From: Ectothiorhodospiraceae bacterium
Lineage (GTDB): Bacteria > Pseudomonadota > Gammaproteobacteria > HK1
NCBI GenBank assembly: GCA_024234875.1
Contig: JACKNM010000009.1
Location: 195,771 to 259,770, forward strand
Reading direction: 5' to 3'
DNA: 64,000 nt
Shown: positions 10,245 through 18,264 of the stretch, piece by piece
Layout: the number at the start of each line of letters is the position of its first letter
Position numbering within the stretch: the first letter of the stretch is position 1
Notes under the pieces: model-generated
Told to the model about the DNA's origin: nothing
The model's database searches: none
Seen by the model: only the letters and a program-made list of their open reading frames with translations
Made by a program: the position numbers and the translations under genes

Positions 10245-10979
10245 TCAGTTGGTCACGCGAGGCGGCGGCGGCAGGTCGAAGGCATCGCCCGGGGCGTCGC
10301 CGTCGTTCGCGAGGTGGCGGCGCCGCTGCATGTACGCCTCACGCTGGAAGACGTACGGATCGAGCGCGCTGCGGTCGCGGACGCGAATCGCGGAGTCGAG
10401 CCGTGCCCGGGTGTCGACCAGCTTCAGCACCGTGAGCGGCAGAGCCGGCCAGGTTCCGAGGTAGTAGCTCGCGTCGGTCAGGGTGCTTGCCGGGATGTCC
10501 GGGAGATCGCGGGTGGCGTTGGGGCCGAAGAACGGCAGCTCGAAATACGGGCCCTCGCCGAATCCCCACACCGCCAGGGTCTGGCCGAGATCCTCGTCGT
10601 GGCGCTCGAGGCCGAAGCCGGTGGCGACGTCGGCGATGCCGCCGAAGCCGATCGTCGAGTTCACCAGGAACCGCATCGCATCCTCGGCCGCCTGCGCGAA
10701 CTTCCCCTGCAAGATGTCGTTCACCACCACGTTCGGGTAGGCCAGGTTGTCGAAGAAGCTGTAGACGTTCTCGCGCACCGGGGCCGGGACGACGTCGGCG
10801 TAGACGCGGGCCACCGGCCCGAGAATCGCCTTGTCGAGGGCATCGTTGATGCCGAAGAAGGTGCGGTTGACGGGCTCGAACGGGTCGTACGTCACCTCGT
10901 CTTGCATCGGCGACGTCGCGCAACCGGACAGTGCCACCACCGCCAGCCCGACCATCAGCAACGCACGCATCCCACCCAT
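10245..10979 (-). CDS. VacJ/MlaA family outer-membrane lipoprotein
   Basis: A 244-residue MlaA-type protein. The chosen start MGGMRALLMVGLAVVALSGC gives a lipoprotein signal with lipobox LSGC; upstream alternatives at 10994 and GTG 11030 would bury it. The mature part has the MlaA core YDPFEPVNRTFFGINDALD and YLGTWPALPLTVLKLVDTRA. MlaA removes mislocalised phospholipid from the outer leaflet of the outer membrane and hands it to MlaC. Here it is last in a run with an MlaC-like HpnM and hopanoid genes, without mlaFEDB in the window, so its cargo may include hopanoids; this is inference. Confidence 0.9.
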   Translation of the reverse strand: MGGMRALLMVGLAVVALSGCATSPMQDEVTYDPFEPVNRTFFGINDALDKAILGPVARVYADVVPAPVRENVYSFFDNLAYPNVVVNDILQGKFAQAAEDAMRFLVNSTIGFGGIADVATGFGLERHDEDLGQTLAVWGFGEGPYFELPFFGPNATRDLPDIPASTLTDASYYLGTWPALPLTVLKLVDTRARLDSAIRVRDRSALDPYVFQREAYMQRRRHLANDGDAPGDAFDLPPPPRVTN

Positions 10980-11090
10980 CTCCGATGCTCCCATCGCCCG
11001 TCCGGGCGCCGTCGAATCGTCACTTGCCACCGCGCCGCACGACGGGCGAGGTACCCTCGCCGCCGCGGCCGAATCGCGCCCCCGGGCGAC

Positions 11091-11738
11091 TCAGTCCCGC
11101 CCCGAGGCGTAGTCCTCGACCTGTGCTCGCAGCCGCGCGAGCAGCGCATCGAAGCCCTCGGCCTTCATAATCGACGCGTACTCGGCGCGCTTGAGCGAAA
11201 GATCGCTCACCCCGTCCGCCACCACGTTCACGATCCGCCAGGGCCCGCCCCCGCTCTGCAGCAGATAGTCGAGCTGGACTCGCGTCCCGTCGGCCTTCCT
11301 CAGCCAGCTGCGCACCAGCCGGCGCCCGTCGCGCGCCTCCTCGGTCGCGCCGGTCTGGAACGACTCGCCGTCGAAGCCGTCGAAACGCGCCGCGTAGGTC
11401 GCGACGGTGAGCGACGCGAAGACACGCCGCATCTGATCGCGTTGCGCCGCGTCGAGCTCGGCCCAGCTCCGACCCATCACCACCATGGTGACGAAGTCGA
11501 GGTCGAAGCTGCTCTCGATCACCGGTGCCAGGCGCTCGCGCCGCCCCTCGAAGCCGAGCGCGTCGGCGTCGCGCATCGCAGCCAGCAGGGCGGCGTGCAG
11601 ACCCTCGACCGTCACCTCCGGCGCATCACCGGCACGTACCGGAGCGGTGAGCAGCATGCACAACGCCCCGACCGCCGCGAGCATGCGCGTCAGGAATCGA
11701 CCGGGCGTTGCCCGGTGAGCCGGACGGGAGGGCGTCAT
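11091..11738 (-). CDS. hpnM: MlaC/Ttg2-family periplasmic lipid-binding protein, hopanoid-associated (HpnM-like)
   Basis: A 215-residue protein with an N-terminal signal peptide (FLTRMLAAVGALCMLLTAP, cleavage near VRAGD). The body matches the MlaC/toluene-tolerance family, with APVIESSFDLDFVTMVVMGR, FASLTVATYAARF and VQLDYLLQSGGGPWRIVNVV. ATG 11738 is preferred over 11789 because the longer form has no signal at its N-terminus. In many hopanoid loci this family member is called HpnM. It lies 83 bases downstream of hpnB and 111 bases upstream of vacJ on the same strand, fitting a periplasmic shuttle between inner membrane and VacJ. Confidence 0.85.
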   Translation of the reverse strand: MTPSRPAHRATPGRFLTRMLAAVGALCMLLTAPVRAGDAPEVTVEGLHAALLAAMRDADALGFEGRRERLAPVIESSFDLDFVTMVVMGRSWAELDAAQRDQMRRVFASLTVATYAARFDGFDGESFQTGATEEARDGRRLVRSWLRKADGTRVQLDYLLQSGGGPWRIVNVVADGVSDLSLKRAEYASIMKAEGFDALLARLRAQVEDYASGRD

Positions 11739-11821
11739 GGTGGACGAGCTCGGCGAGAACACGCGGCGATTATAGCCGAGCCGCCCCACGCCTCGTGTGA
11801 CAGCGGGTGGAGCACGTGCGA

Positions 11822-12952
11822 TTACTCACGACCGTAGCGTCGCCCGCGCCACGCCGAGCGCTCACCGCGGTGATAGCGAAGCGCCGAGTCCCAGGTCATC
11901 AGCAGGAAGAGCACCCCCGCGATCGGAAGGGTCGCCGCCCGCCACGGCGCGAGCCCGTAGTAGCGCAACAACGGCCGGTATCCGAGCGCACAAGCGAGGA
12001 GCGCGACCGCGGCAGCGACGACCGCGAGTGGACTCGACGGCACGACCAGGGACAGCAGCGGCGCGACGAGGACCACCAGCATCGCCACCGTGCACCCGAT
12101 CAGTGCGAGCGGCGAGTAGCGGAGCTGGGTGTACGCGGTGCGTGCGACCATCCGCCACACCTCACCGAGAGCGAGGTACCGCCGCCGGCTCACCACGCTC
12201 GAGGTCAACCCGAGCCATACCGAGTGGCCGCGCCGCTTGACCAGACGTGCCAGGGTGCAGTCGTCGATCAACGCATCGCGCAGGGCCTCGAAGCCGCCGG
12301 CGTCGAGCAGCACGTCGCGGCGCACGAGCACGCACCCGCCGGCCGCCGCGGCGACGCGTGAGGAGGGCCGGGCCACCAGCGCGAACGGGTAGAGAAGCTT
12401 GAAGAAGTAGACGAAGGCCGGCAGCGTCAGCCGCTCCCAGCGCCCGTCCATCGCCAGGCGCGCCATCAGCGAGATCATCCCCAGCCCACGCTCGCGCAGC
12501 GCCGCGCGAAGGGTCGCGACCGTCCCCGGCGCGAGGGTGATGTCGGCGTCGAGCAGGAGCACGAGCTCGCGGTCCGCGTGGTGCAACCCCTGGTGCTGCG
12601 CCCAGACCTTGCCGCTCCAGCCGGCCGGCAGCGGCGCACCGGCGACGACGTGCAGATCCGGCAGGTCGCTCGCTCGCGCCACCTCGGCGGTGCCGTCGGC
12701 GGACTGGTCGTCGACCACCACCACGGCGAGACCCGGCCCCTGGGCGGCGAGCCCGTCCAGTGTCGCCGGAAGGGTCGCGGCCTCGTCGCGGGCCGGCACC
12801 AGTGCCACCACGTCGTCGAGCCGCTCCTCGGCGCGCGTCGGGTCCGCCTCCAGCCGCTCGCGCACCGACCAGGGTCGCCACGGCACGGCCAGCAGCCCGA
12901 GCCAGGCGACGGCGGCGAGCAGGGTCGAGAGCGAGAGCAGGCCGTCGATCAT
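11822..12952 (-). CDS. hpnB: hopanoid-associated family 2 glycosyltransferase HpnB
   Basis: A 376-residue membrane glycosyltransferase. An N-terminal helix (residues 1-20) precedes a GT-A domain with VALVPARDEAATLPATLDGL, VVVVDDQSADGTAEVA and the metal-binding LLLDADITLAPGT. The C-terminal third is hydrophobic with three or four helices, including ALIGCTVAMLVVLVAPLLSL. Length and layout match HpnB. HpnB is found in hopanoid loci, but its acceptor is not firmly established. It sits 37 bases after hpnH, in the same operon. Confidence 0.88.
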   Translation of the reverse strand: MIDGLLSLSTLLAAVAWLGLLAVPWRPWSVRERLEADPTRAEERLDDVVALVPARDEAATLPATLDGLAAQGPGLAVVVVDDQSADGTAEVARASDLPDLHVVAGAPLPAGWSGKVWAQHQGLHHADRELVLLLDADITLAPGTVATLRAALRERGLGMISLMARLAMDGRWERLTLPAFVYFFKLLYPFALVARPSSRVAAAAGGCVLVRRDVLLDAGGFEALRDALIDDCTLARLVKRRGHSVWLGLTSSVVSRRRYLALGEVWRMVARTAYTQLRYSPLALIGCTVAMLVVLVAPLLSLVVPSSPLAVVAAAVALLACALGYRPLLRYYGLAPWRAATLPIAGVLFLLMTWDSALRYHRGERSAWRGRRYGRE

Positions 12953-12989
12953 CCGCCCCGGCGGCCCGTCACCGGCGGCGCCGGCGTGC

Positions 12990-14129
12990 TCAGGCGACGC
13001 GACGCGAGCCGGCGCGCGCCTTCTCCGCCCCGTCCGCGCCGGGCTCGGCGGTGGCCGCCAGCGTCGGGCCGGTGGGATAGAGGACCTCGGGCTCGGGCGC
13101 CATCGGCCCCGACGTCCGCGGGCCGCGCAGCCGCACCCAGAGCGCCTTCAGCGGATTGGTCACCGCGTCGTTCACCGCCGTCGGCTCGAACCCGCAGTGG
13201 ACCATGCAGTCCGCGCACTTGGGATTGCGCCCGACGCCGTAAGCGCTCCACTCGGTGTCGTCCATCAGCGCGCGAAAGCTCGGCGCGTAGCCCTCGCCCA
13301 CCAGCAGGTAACACGGCTTCTGCCAGCCGAAGACGTTGCGCGTCGGATTGCCCCAGGCGGTGCACTGATAGGCCTGGTTGCCGGCGAGGAAGTCGAGGTA
13401 CAGGCTCGAGTGGTTCAGCCGCCAGCGCCGGCGGCGGGCGCGGCCGATGGCGAACACCTCGCGGAAGAGCTGCTTCGAGCCGCGGCGCTGGAGGAACACC
13501 TCGCGCTGCGGAGCGCGCTCGTAGCTGAATCCGGGGGCGATGGTCACGCCCTCGACGCCGAGCGACATCATGTGGTCGAGGAAATCGGCGACCTCCTCCG
13601 GCGCCTCGCCCTGGAACAGGGTGCAGTTCACCGTCACCCGGAATCCCCGCTCGCGGGCCTGGCGGATCACCTCGACCACGCGGTCGAAGACACCACCCTG
13701 ACAGACCGAGGCATCGTGGCGGTCGCGATTGCCGTCGAGATGCACCGAGAACGTGAGGTAGGGCGACGGCCGGTAGTCCTTCATGCGCTTGCCGAGCAGC
13801 AGCGCGTTGGTGCAGAGGTAGACGAACTTGCCGCGCGCGATCATCCCCTCGACGATGCTCGGCATCTCCTTGTGGATCAGCGGCTCACCGCCGGCGATGG
13901 AGACCACCGGCGCGCCGCACTCGTCGACCGCGCCGAGCGCCTCCTCCACGCTCATCCGCCGGTCCAGGACGTGGTCGGGGTAGTCGATCTTGCCGCAGCC
14001 GGCACAGGCGAGGTTGCACTTGAACAGGGGCTCGAGCATCAGCACCAGGGGGTAACGGCGCTCGCCGCGCAGGCGCTTGCCGAGGACGTAGAGACCGACC
14101 TTGAACTGCTGCCTGAGCGGGACGCCCAT
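12990..14129 (-). CDS. hpnH: adenosyl-hopene transferase HpnH, radical SAM enzyme
   Basis: A 379-residue radical SAM protein. The cluster motif is C38-x3-C42-x2-C45 within FKCNLACAGCGKID. The next region holds SIAGGEPLIHKEMP, the usual GGE SAM-binding motif, and the C-terminal part has the cysteine-rich NPKCADCMVHCGFEP typical of HpnH. It joins a 5'-deoxyadenosyl group to diploptene, the first step of extended hopanoids; HpnG then acts on the product. ATG 14129 follows an excellent AAAGGAG site; the frame is open to 14375 but the upstream part is not conserved in character. First gene of the hpnH-hpnB-hpnM-vacJ block, divergent from dxs. Confidence 0.95.
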   Translation of the reverse strand: MGVPLRQQFKVGLYVLGKRLRGERRYPLVLMLEPLFKCNLACAGCGKIDYPDHVLDRRMSVEEALGAVDECGAPVVSIAGGEPLIHKEMPSIVEGMIARGKFVYLCTNALLLGKRMKDYRPSPYLTFSVHLDGNRDRHDASVCQGGVFDRVVEVIRQARERGFRVTVNCTLFQGEAPEEVADFLDHMMSLGVEGVTIAPGFSYERAPQREVFLQRRGSKQLFREVFAIGRARRRRWRLNHSSLYLDFLAGNQAYQCTAWGNPTRNVFGWQKPCYLLVGEGYAPSFRALMDDTEWSAYGVGRNPKCADCMVHCGFEPTAVNDAVTNPLKALWVRLRGPRTSGPMAPEPEVLYPTGPTLAATAEPGADGAEKARAGSRRVA

Positions 14130-14275
14130 CTCGGCTCCTTTGCGGGGTGGCGACGGCGTGGCGCGGACCCGAATCCGGTCCGCGGCCTGCGACACGGCGT
14201 GACGACCAGGTAATGTGCATCGGGCAATCGGCCTTTGCAACCGCGCGCCCGGCGTCGCGAGCCGCCGGTGAATTG

Positions 14276-14305
14276 TTGCAAGTGTCGGACCGCACTCGGA
14301 ATAAT
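14276..14305 (+). promoter_or_regulatory. candidate sigma-70 promoter for dxs
   Basis: TTGCAA (14276-14281) and AATAAT (14300-14305) are separated by 18 bases and lie about 40 bases before the dxs start codon. They stand out in an otherwise GC-rich divergent intergenic region of 217 bases. Match to consensus is partial, so this is a moderate call. Confidence 0.4.
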
Positions 14306-14346
14306 ACGCGGCCTGGCCGGTTCCGCCCCAAGCGAGCAAGCCCTCC

Positions 14347-16242
14347 ATGAGCCGCTTTCCCCTCCTCGATCGCATCCACGGCCCGGCCGACCTCCGTGCC
14401 CTGCCCGAGCGGCAGCTCGCGGCGGTGGCGGCGGAGCTCCGCGGCTTCCTCGTCGACAGCGTCTCGCGCTCGGGCGGTCACTTCGCCGCCGGGCTCGGGG
14501 CGGTCGAGCTCACCGTCGCACTGCACTATCTCTACGACACCCCGGAGGATCGAATCGTCTGGGACGTCGGCCACCAGGCCTATCCGCACAAGATCCTCAC
14601 CGGGCGGCGCGACCGCATGGCGTCGGTGCGGCAGTGGGGTGGCGTGTCGCCGTTTCCCAAGCGCGAGGAGAGCCCGTACGACACATTCGGTGTCGGCCAT
14701 GCGGGCACGTCGATCGGCGCCGCCGCGGGGATGGCGATCGCGGCCAGGCGCACCGGCTCGCGGCGGCGCGTGGTCGCCGTCATCGGCGACGGCGGCCTCA
14801 CCTGTGGCATGGCGTTCGAGGCGCTGAACCACGCCGGGGGCATGGGTCTCGACATGCTGGTGGTGCTCAACGACAACAAGATGTCGATCTCGCCGAACGT
14901 CGGCGCCCTCACCAACCACTTCGCCCGCGCGCTCTCCGGCCGCCTCTACGCCACCGTGCGGGAAGGCAGCAAGAAGGTGCTGAGCCACATGCCCCCGATG
15001 TGGGAGCTCGCGCGCCGCGCCGAGGAGCACGTCAAGGGCCTGATCGTCCCCGGCACGCTGTTCGAGGAGCTGGGTTTCAACTACATCGGCCCGGTCGACG
15101 GCCACGACCTCCCGGCCCTGGTCGCCACGCTGCGCAACGTGCGCGCGCTCGAGGGTCCGCAGCTCCTGCACGTGGTCACGCGCAAGGGCAAGGGCTACGG
15201 TCCGGCGGAGGCCGACCCGGTCAAGTACCACGGCATCGGCTCGCCGTTCGATCCCGCGGTCGGGATCGCGCCGTCCTCGAAGTCCAACGCCCGTCCGACC
15301 TACTCGGAGGTCTTCGGCGACTGGCTCTGCGACATGGCGAGCATCGATCCGCGCCTCGTCGGTATCACGCCTGCGATGCGCGAGGGCTCCAAGATGGAGC
15401 GCTTCGCCGAGCGCTTCGCCGACCGGTACTTCGACGTCGGGATCGCCGAGCAACACAGTGTCACCCTGGCGGCGGGGATGGCCTGTGACGGGCTGAAGCC
15501 GGTGGTGGCGATCTACTCGTCGTTCCTGCAGCGCGCCTACGACCAGGTGATCCACGACGTGGTGCTGCAGAACCTGCCGGTGCTCTTCGCGGTCGACCGC
15601 GCCGGCCTCGTCGGCGGCGACGGCCCGACCCACGCCGGCGCCTATGACGTGAGCTTCCTGCGCTGCCTGCCGAACATCGTGATCATGACGCCGTCGGACG
15701 AGAACGAGACCCGGCAGATGCTCTACACCGGCTTCGTCCACGACGGCCCGGCGGCCGTGCGCTATCCGCGCGGCGGTGGTCCCGGGGCGGTCATCGATCC
15801 CGAGCTCCACGCCATGCCCATCGGCAAGGGCCTGGTGCGCCGCGAGGGCAAGGGCATCGCCTTCCTCGCCTTCGGCCCGATGGTGGGGCCCTGTCTCGAG
15901 CTCGCCGAGCAGCTGGGGGCGACCGTCGCCGACATGCGCTTCGTGAAGCCGCTCGACGAGGCGCTGGTCTCGGAGCTGGCGGCACGCCACGAGCTGGTCG
16001 TCACGGTGGAGGAGAACGCCATCCCAGGGGGTGCCGGCGACGCGGTGGCCGAATGCCTGGCGGCGCGCGATCAGCAGGTGGCGCTGCTCCAGATTGGCCT
16101 GCCGGACCGCTTCATCGAGCACGGTTCACGGGGCGAGATGCTACGCGACGCGGGCCTCGACGCCGAGGGCATCCGACAGACCATCGACGCATTCTGCCGC
16201 AGCCCGGAGCGGCGAAGACTGCTGGTCAGGCTCGGCGCCTGA
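14347..16242 (+). CDS. dxs: 1-deoxy-D-xylulose-5-phosphate synthase
   Basis: A 631-residue thiamine-diphosphate enzyme of normal Dxs length. The N-terminal domain carries HYLYDTPEDRIVWDVGHQAYPHKILTGRR (region residues 58-86) and the diphosphate/metal motif GDG at residues 147-149 followed by NDNKMSISPNVG. The pyrimidine domain has GIAEQHSVTLAAGMA with catalytic Glu368, then VDRAGLVGGDGPTHAG. It condenses pyruvate and glyceraldehyde 3-phosphate, the entry step of the MEP pathway, and so supplies C5 units for the adjacent squalene and hopanoid genes. It is divergent from hpnH, and no downstream partner shares its transcript before the repeat region. Confidence 0.96.
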   Translation: MSRFPLLDRIHGPADLRALPERQLAAVAAELRGFLVDSVSRSGGHFAAGLGAVELTVALHYLYDTPEDRIVWDVGHQAYPHKILTGRRDRMASVRQWGGVSPFPKREESPYDTFGVGHAGTSIGAAAGMAIAARRTGSRRRVVAVIGDGGLTCGMAFEALNHAGGMGLDMLVVLNDNKMSISPNVGALTNHFARALSGRLYATVREGSKKVLSHMPPMWELARRAEEHVKGLIVPGTLFEELGFNYIGPVDGHDLPALVATLRNVRALEGPQLLHVVTRKGKGYGPAEADPVKYHGIGSPFDPAVGIAPSSKSNARPTYSEVFGDWLCDMASIDPRLVGITPAMREGSKMERFAERFADRYFDVGIAEQHSVTLAAGMACDGLKPVVAIYSSFLQRAYDQVIHDVVLQNLPVLFAVDRAGLVGGDGPTHAGAYDVSFLRCLPNIVIMTPSDENETRQMLYTGFVHDGPAAVRYPRGGGPGAVIDPELHAMPIGKGLVRREGKGIAFLAFGPMVGPCLELAEQLGATVADMRFVKPLDEALVSELAARHELVVTVEENAIPGGAGDAVAECLAARDQQVALLQIGLPDRFIEHGSRGEMLRDAGLDAEGIRQTIDAFCRSPERRRLLVRLGA

Positions 16243-16292
16243 CCGCTCCGTGACCCGGCACGGCATCCCGGACCGCGCAAGCGCTCCGCGTG

Positions 16293-16438
16293 GCCCGGGT
16301 GCAGCGCAGCGAAACCCGGGGAACGTCGCTCGGCCCCAGGCCGCGCTTGGCGCGGCTTCCCGGACTGCGCTGGCGCTCCGTCCGGGCTACGGTTCCGCGT
16401 CGCCCGGGTGCGGCGTAGCGAAACCCGGGGAACGTCGC
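16293..16438. repeat. two copies of a 37-bp hairpin-forming GCCCGGGTnnnnGCGnAGCGAAACCCGGGG-type repeat
   Basis: Copy 1 (16293-16329) and copy 2 (16402-16438) differ at only a few positions over about 37 bases. Each contains CCCGGGT ... ACCCGGG arms that fold around a GCGnAGCGAA core. The 72 bases between them contain further CCGGACTGCGC / GCTCCGTCCGG inverted arms. This fills the 215-base gap between dxs and the convergent nucleotidyltransferase gene. It looks like a REP-type intergenic repeat; whether it terminates transcription is not shown. Confidence 0.65.
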
Positions 16439-16457
16439 GCGGCGTCCCGCGACCGGC

Positions 16458-17207
16458 TCAAGCCGCCTCCATCTCGTGGATGCGCGGCAGCACCTCGGCG
16501 CGTGCGCGCTCGATGTCGGCCTGGAAGTCGATCTCGATCCACGGCAGGCCGGTGATGTCCTCGAAGCCGAATGCCTGCGAATCGGCGAGCACCAGGTCGC
16601 GCAGCGCCTCCTCGTAGTACTCGCCGCGGCGGCCGGCGGCGAGGTAGGCGTCGGCGGTGTCGGCCAGGCGCACCGCCATCGCCTCGCCGAGCTTGAAGAA
16701 ACCGACCGACTCGCCGTGGAAGTCGTGGACCAGGTCGGGCGCCACCGCCTTGCGGAACTCGACGATCGCCCCGTCGCGCACGCAGATCTTCACCGGTTCC
16801 TCGCCGGGCTCGATGTCGCGGTCGAGGAGGAAGCAGTTGCCGTGCCGGGAGCGGACCAGACGTTCCATCAGCGCGCGGTGGTAGAGCACGTCGGCATCCA
16901 TCAGCAACACGTCACCGCCGCGTCGCAGGGCGTGCGCGACGCAGGCGAGGGTCACCACGTTGCCCTCGTGGTAGTCGGGGTTGTAGGTGGTGTGGACCCA
17001 GCTGCCCACGCCGAGGGCGCGCAGCTCGTCGCGCATCGCCTCGGCCTCGTAGCCGATGCCGACCTCGACCTCGGCCACGTCGAGCGCGCGCAAGCTCGCG
17101 AGGTGACGCTCGAGCAGCGAGCGCTCGTCGAATCGAATGAGCGACTTCGGTGGCATGCCGCCGCCGAGACGCATCCCGACACCCGCGGCGAGGATGATCG
17201 CGCGCAT
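16458..17207 (-). CDS. LicC-like nucleotidyltransferase (sugar- or choline-phosphate cytidylyltransferase type)
   Basis: A 249-residue protein of the NTP_transferase superfamily. The N-terminal nucleotide-binding motif is AIILAAGVGMRLGGGMPPKSL, followed by YNPDYHEGNVVTLACV and the metal-binding VLLMDADVLYH. The C-terminus has EIDFQADIERARAEVLPRI. The pattern of a YN...N substrate loop and D-x-D is shared with phosphocholine and inositol-phosphate cytidylyltransferases; the actual phospho-alcohol cannot be assigned. It lies next to a CDP-alcohol phosphatidyltransferase, which would consume a CDP-activated head group. ATG 17207 is used; the upstream open frame adds low-complexity sequence. It is transcribed away from the phosphatidyltransferase gene. 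Confidence 0.82.
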   Translation of the reverse strand: MRAIILAAGVGMRLGGGMPPKSLIRFDERSLLERHLASLRALDVAEVEVGIGYEAEAMRDELRALGVGSWVHTTYNPDYHEGNVVTLACVAHALRRGGDVLLMDADVLYHRALMERLVRSRHGNCFLLDRDIEPGEEPVKICVRDGAIVEFRKAVAPDLVHDFHGESVGFFKLGEAMAVRLADTADAYLAAGRRGEYYEEALRDLVLADSQAFGFEDITGLPWIEIDFQADIERARAEVLPRIHEMEAA

Positions 17208-17363
17208 GAGCTGACCGCTCCGAGTTGACCGCGTGGACGGCGGCGACCACACCCGGTGTCGCCGCCGACGGCCGCGCACTGTAGCCGCCGGTCGGCGCGG
17301 CGTACAGGGCGAGCGGCGTCGCACCGGCACGCGCACTTGTGTCGGCGTGCCGGAGAACCTTTA

Positions 17364-17526
17364 ACAGGTTGTCGAAAAAGTGCATCCTGCACGTTTTCGA
17401 CTCGCTGCGCCGAAGACGCGGTCTCCGGTTTGCTCCTTACAACAAGCACTTACGTTCTTGTTGTAAGCCGGCACGTCCATGTGCCGGGCGCAGGCTGCCG
17501 AAGAACCGAGTTCTTCAACAGCCTGT
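17364..17526. mobile_element. 163-bp terminal-inverted-repeat element with four internal hairpins (MITE-like)
   Basis: The ends form imperfect inverted repeats of 17 bases (ACAGGTTGTCGAAAAAG at 17364 and the complement of 17510-17526, 13 of 17 matching). Inside are four stem-loops: 17371-17401 (14 bp, one mismatch), 17436-17467 (11 bp perfect, ten-base loop), 17468-17487 (7 bp perfect) and 17500-17516 (7 bp perfect). It is more AT-rich than its surroundings and has no long coding capacity. It sits between divergently transcribed lipid genes. It could be a miniature inverted-repeat element or a structured RNA; no target duplication is obvious. Confidence 0.6.
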
Positions 17527-17559
17527 CAATCACCTCCCCCGACGACCGGCGCCCCGTGG

Positions 17560-18252
17560 ATGTCACCCTCATCGAGTCGAGTCGCCGCCATCACCGCACC
17601 GTCGCAACCGCTGCCGCTGGTCCGCCACCTCTCGTACCGGGCATCGCGAGTCCTGGTGCGCACCCCGCTCACCCCGAATCAGATCACCTGGACGGCCCTG
17701 GCCCTGGGTCTCGCCGCGAGCGTGGCCCTGCTGCGCGGAGACCGCGGCGGTGACCTCGCGGCCGCCGTGCTGCTGGTGCTGTGCTACGTCCTCGACAACT
17801 GCGACGGCGAGATCGCGCGCGCGAAATCGCTCTCCTCGACGTTCGGCGCCCAGCTCGACACCGCTGTCGACGCCGTCGTGCACGCGGTGTTCTTCATCGC
17901 GCTCGGGCACGCCGAGTGGCGCACCACCGGCCATGTGACCTGGGCCGTGCTCGGGTGGGCCGCGGCCGGTGGGGCGACCGTGAACTACGTCATCGGCCTC
18001 GTGCACGACGCCCGCGCCCGGCGGGCGCCGGCCACCGCGGTTCCCCCGCCGGTGCCGGACCCGGCACCGCGTGGCTGGCGCGAGCTGGCGGTGTTCGCGC
18101 TGCGCGAGCTGTCGCGAGCCGATTTCTGCTTCATCGTGGTGTTGCTGGCGGCGCTCGACCTGCTGCACCTGCTGCTTCCCGCCGCCGCGCTCGGGGCCCA
18201 GGCGTACTGGCTGAGCGGCCTGTGGAGTCGGGCACGGGACTTCCATGTCTGA
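17560..18252 (+). CDS. CDP-alcohol phosphatidyltransferase family membrane protein
   Basis: A 230-residue inner-membrane enzyme. The complete family motif D-x2-D-G-x2-A-R-x8-G-x3-D-x3-D is present: D79, D82, G83, A86, R87, G96, D100 and D104. About five or six hydrophobic segments flank it (for example AVLLVLCYVL just before the motif). Members move a phospho-alcohol from a CDP-linked donor to another alcohol; the donor here could be CDP-diacylglycerol or a CDP head group. ATG 17560 is chosen because the upstream frame runs into the hairpin element. The next gene starts 12 bases after its stop, giving a two-gene operon with the HpnL-like protein. Confidence 0.87.
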   Translation: MSPSSSRVAAITAPSQPLPLVRHLSYRASRVLVRTPLTPNQITWTALALGLAASVALLRGDRGGDLAAAVLLVLCYVLDNCDGEIARAKSLSSTFGAQLDTAVDAVVHAVFFIALGHAEWRTTGHVTWAVLGWAAAGGATVNYVIGLVHDARARRAPATAVPPPVPDPAPRGWRELAVFALRELSRADFCFIVVLLAALDLLHLLLPAAALGAQAYWLSGLWSRARDFHV

Positions 18253-18264
18253 GACGGTGTCCAC

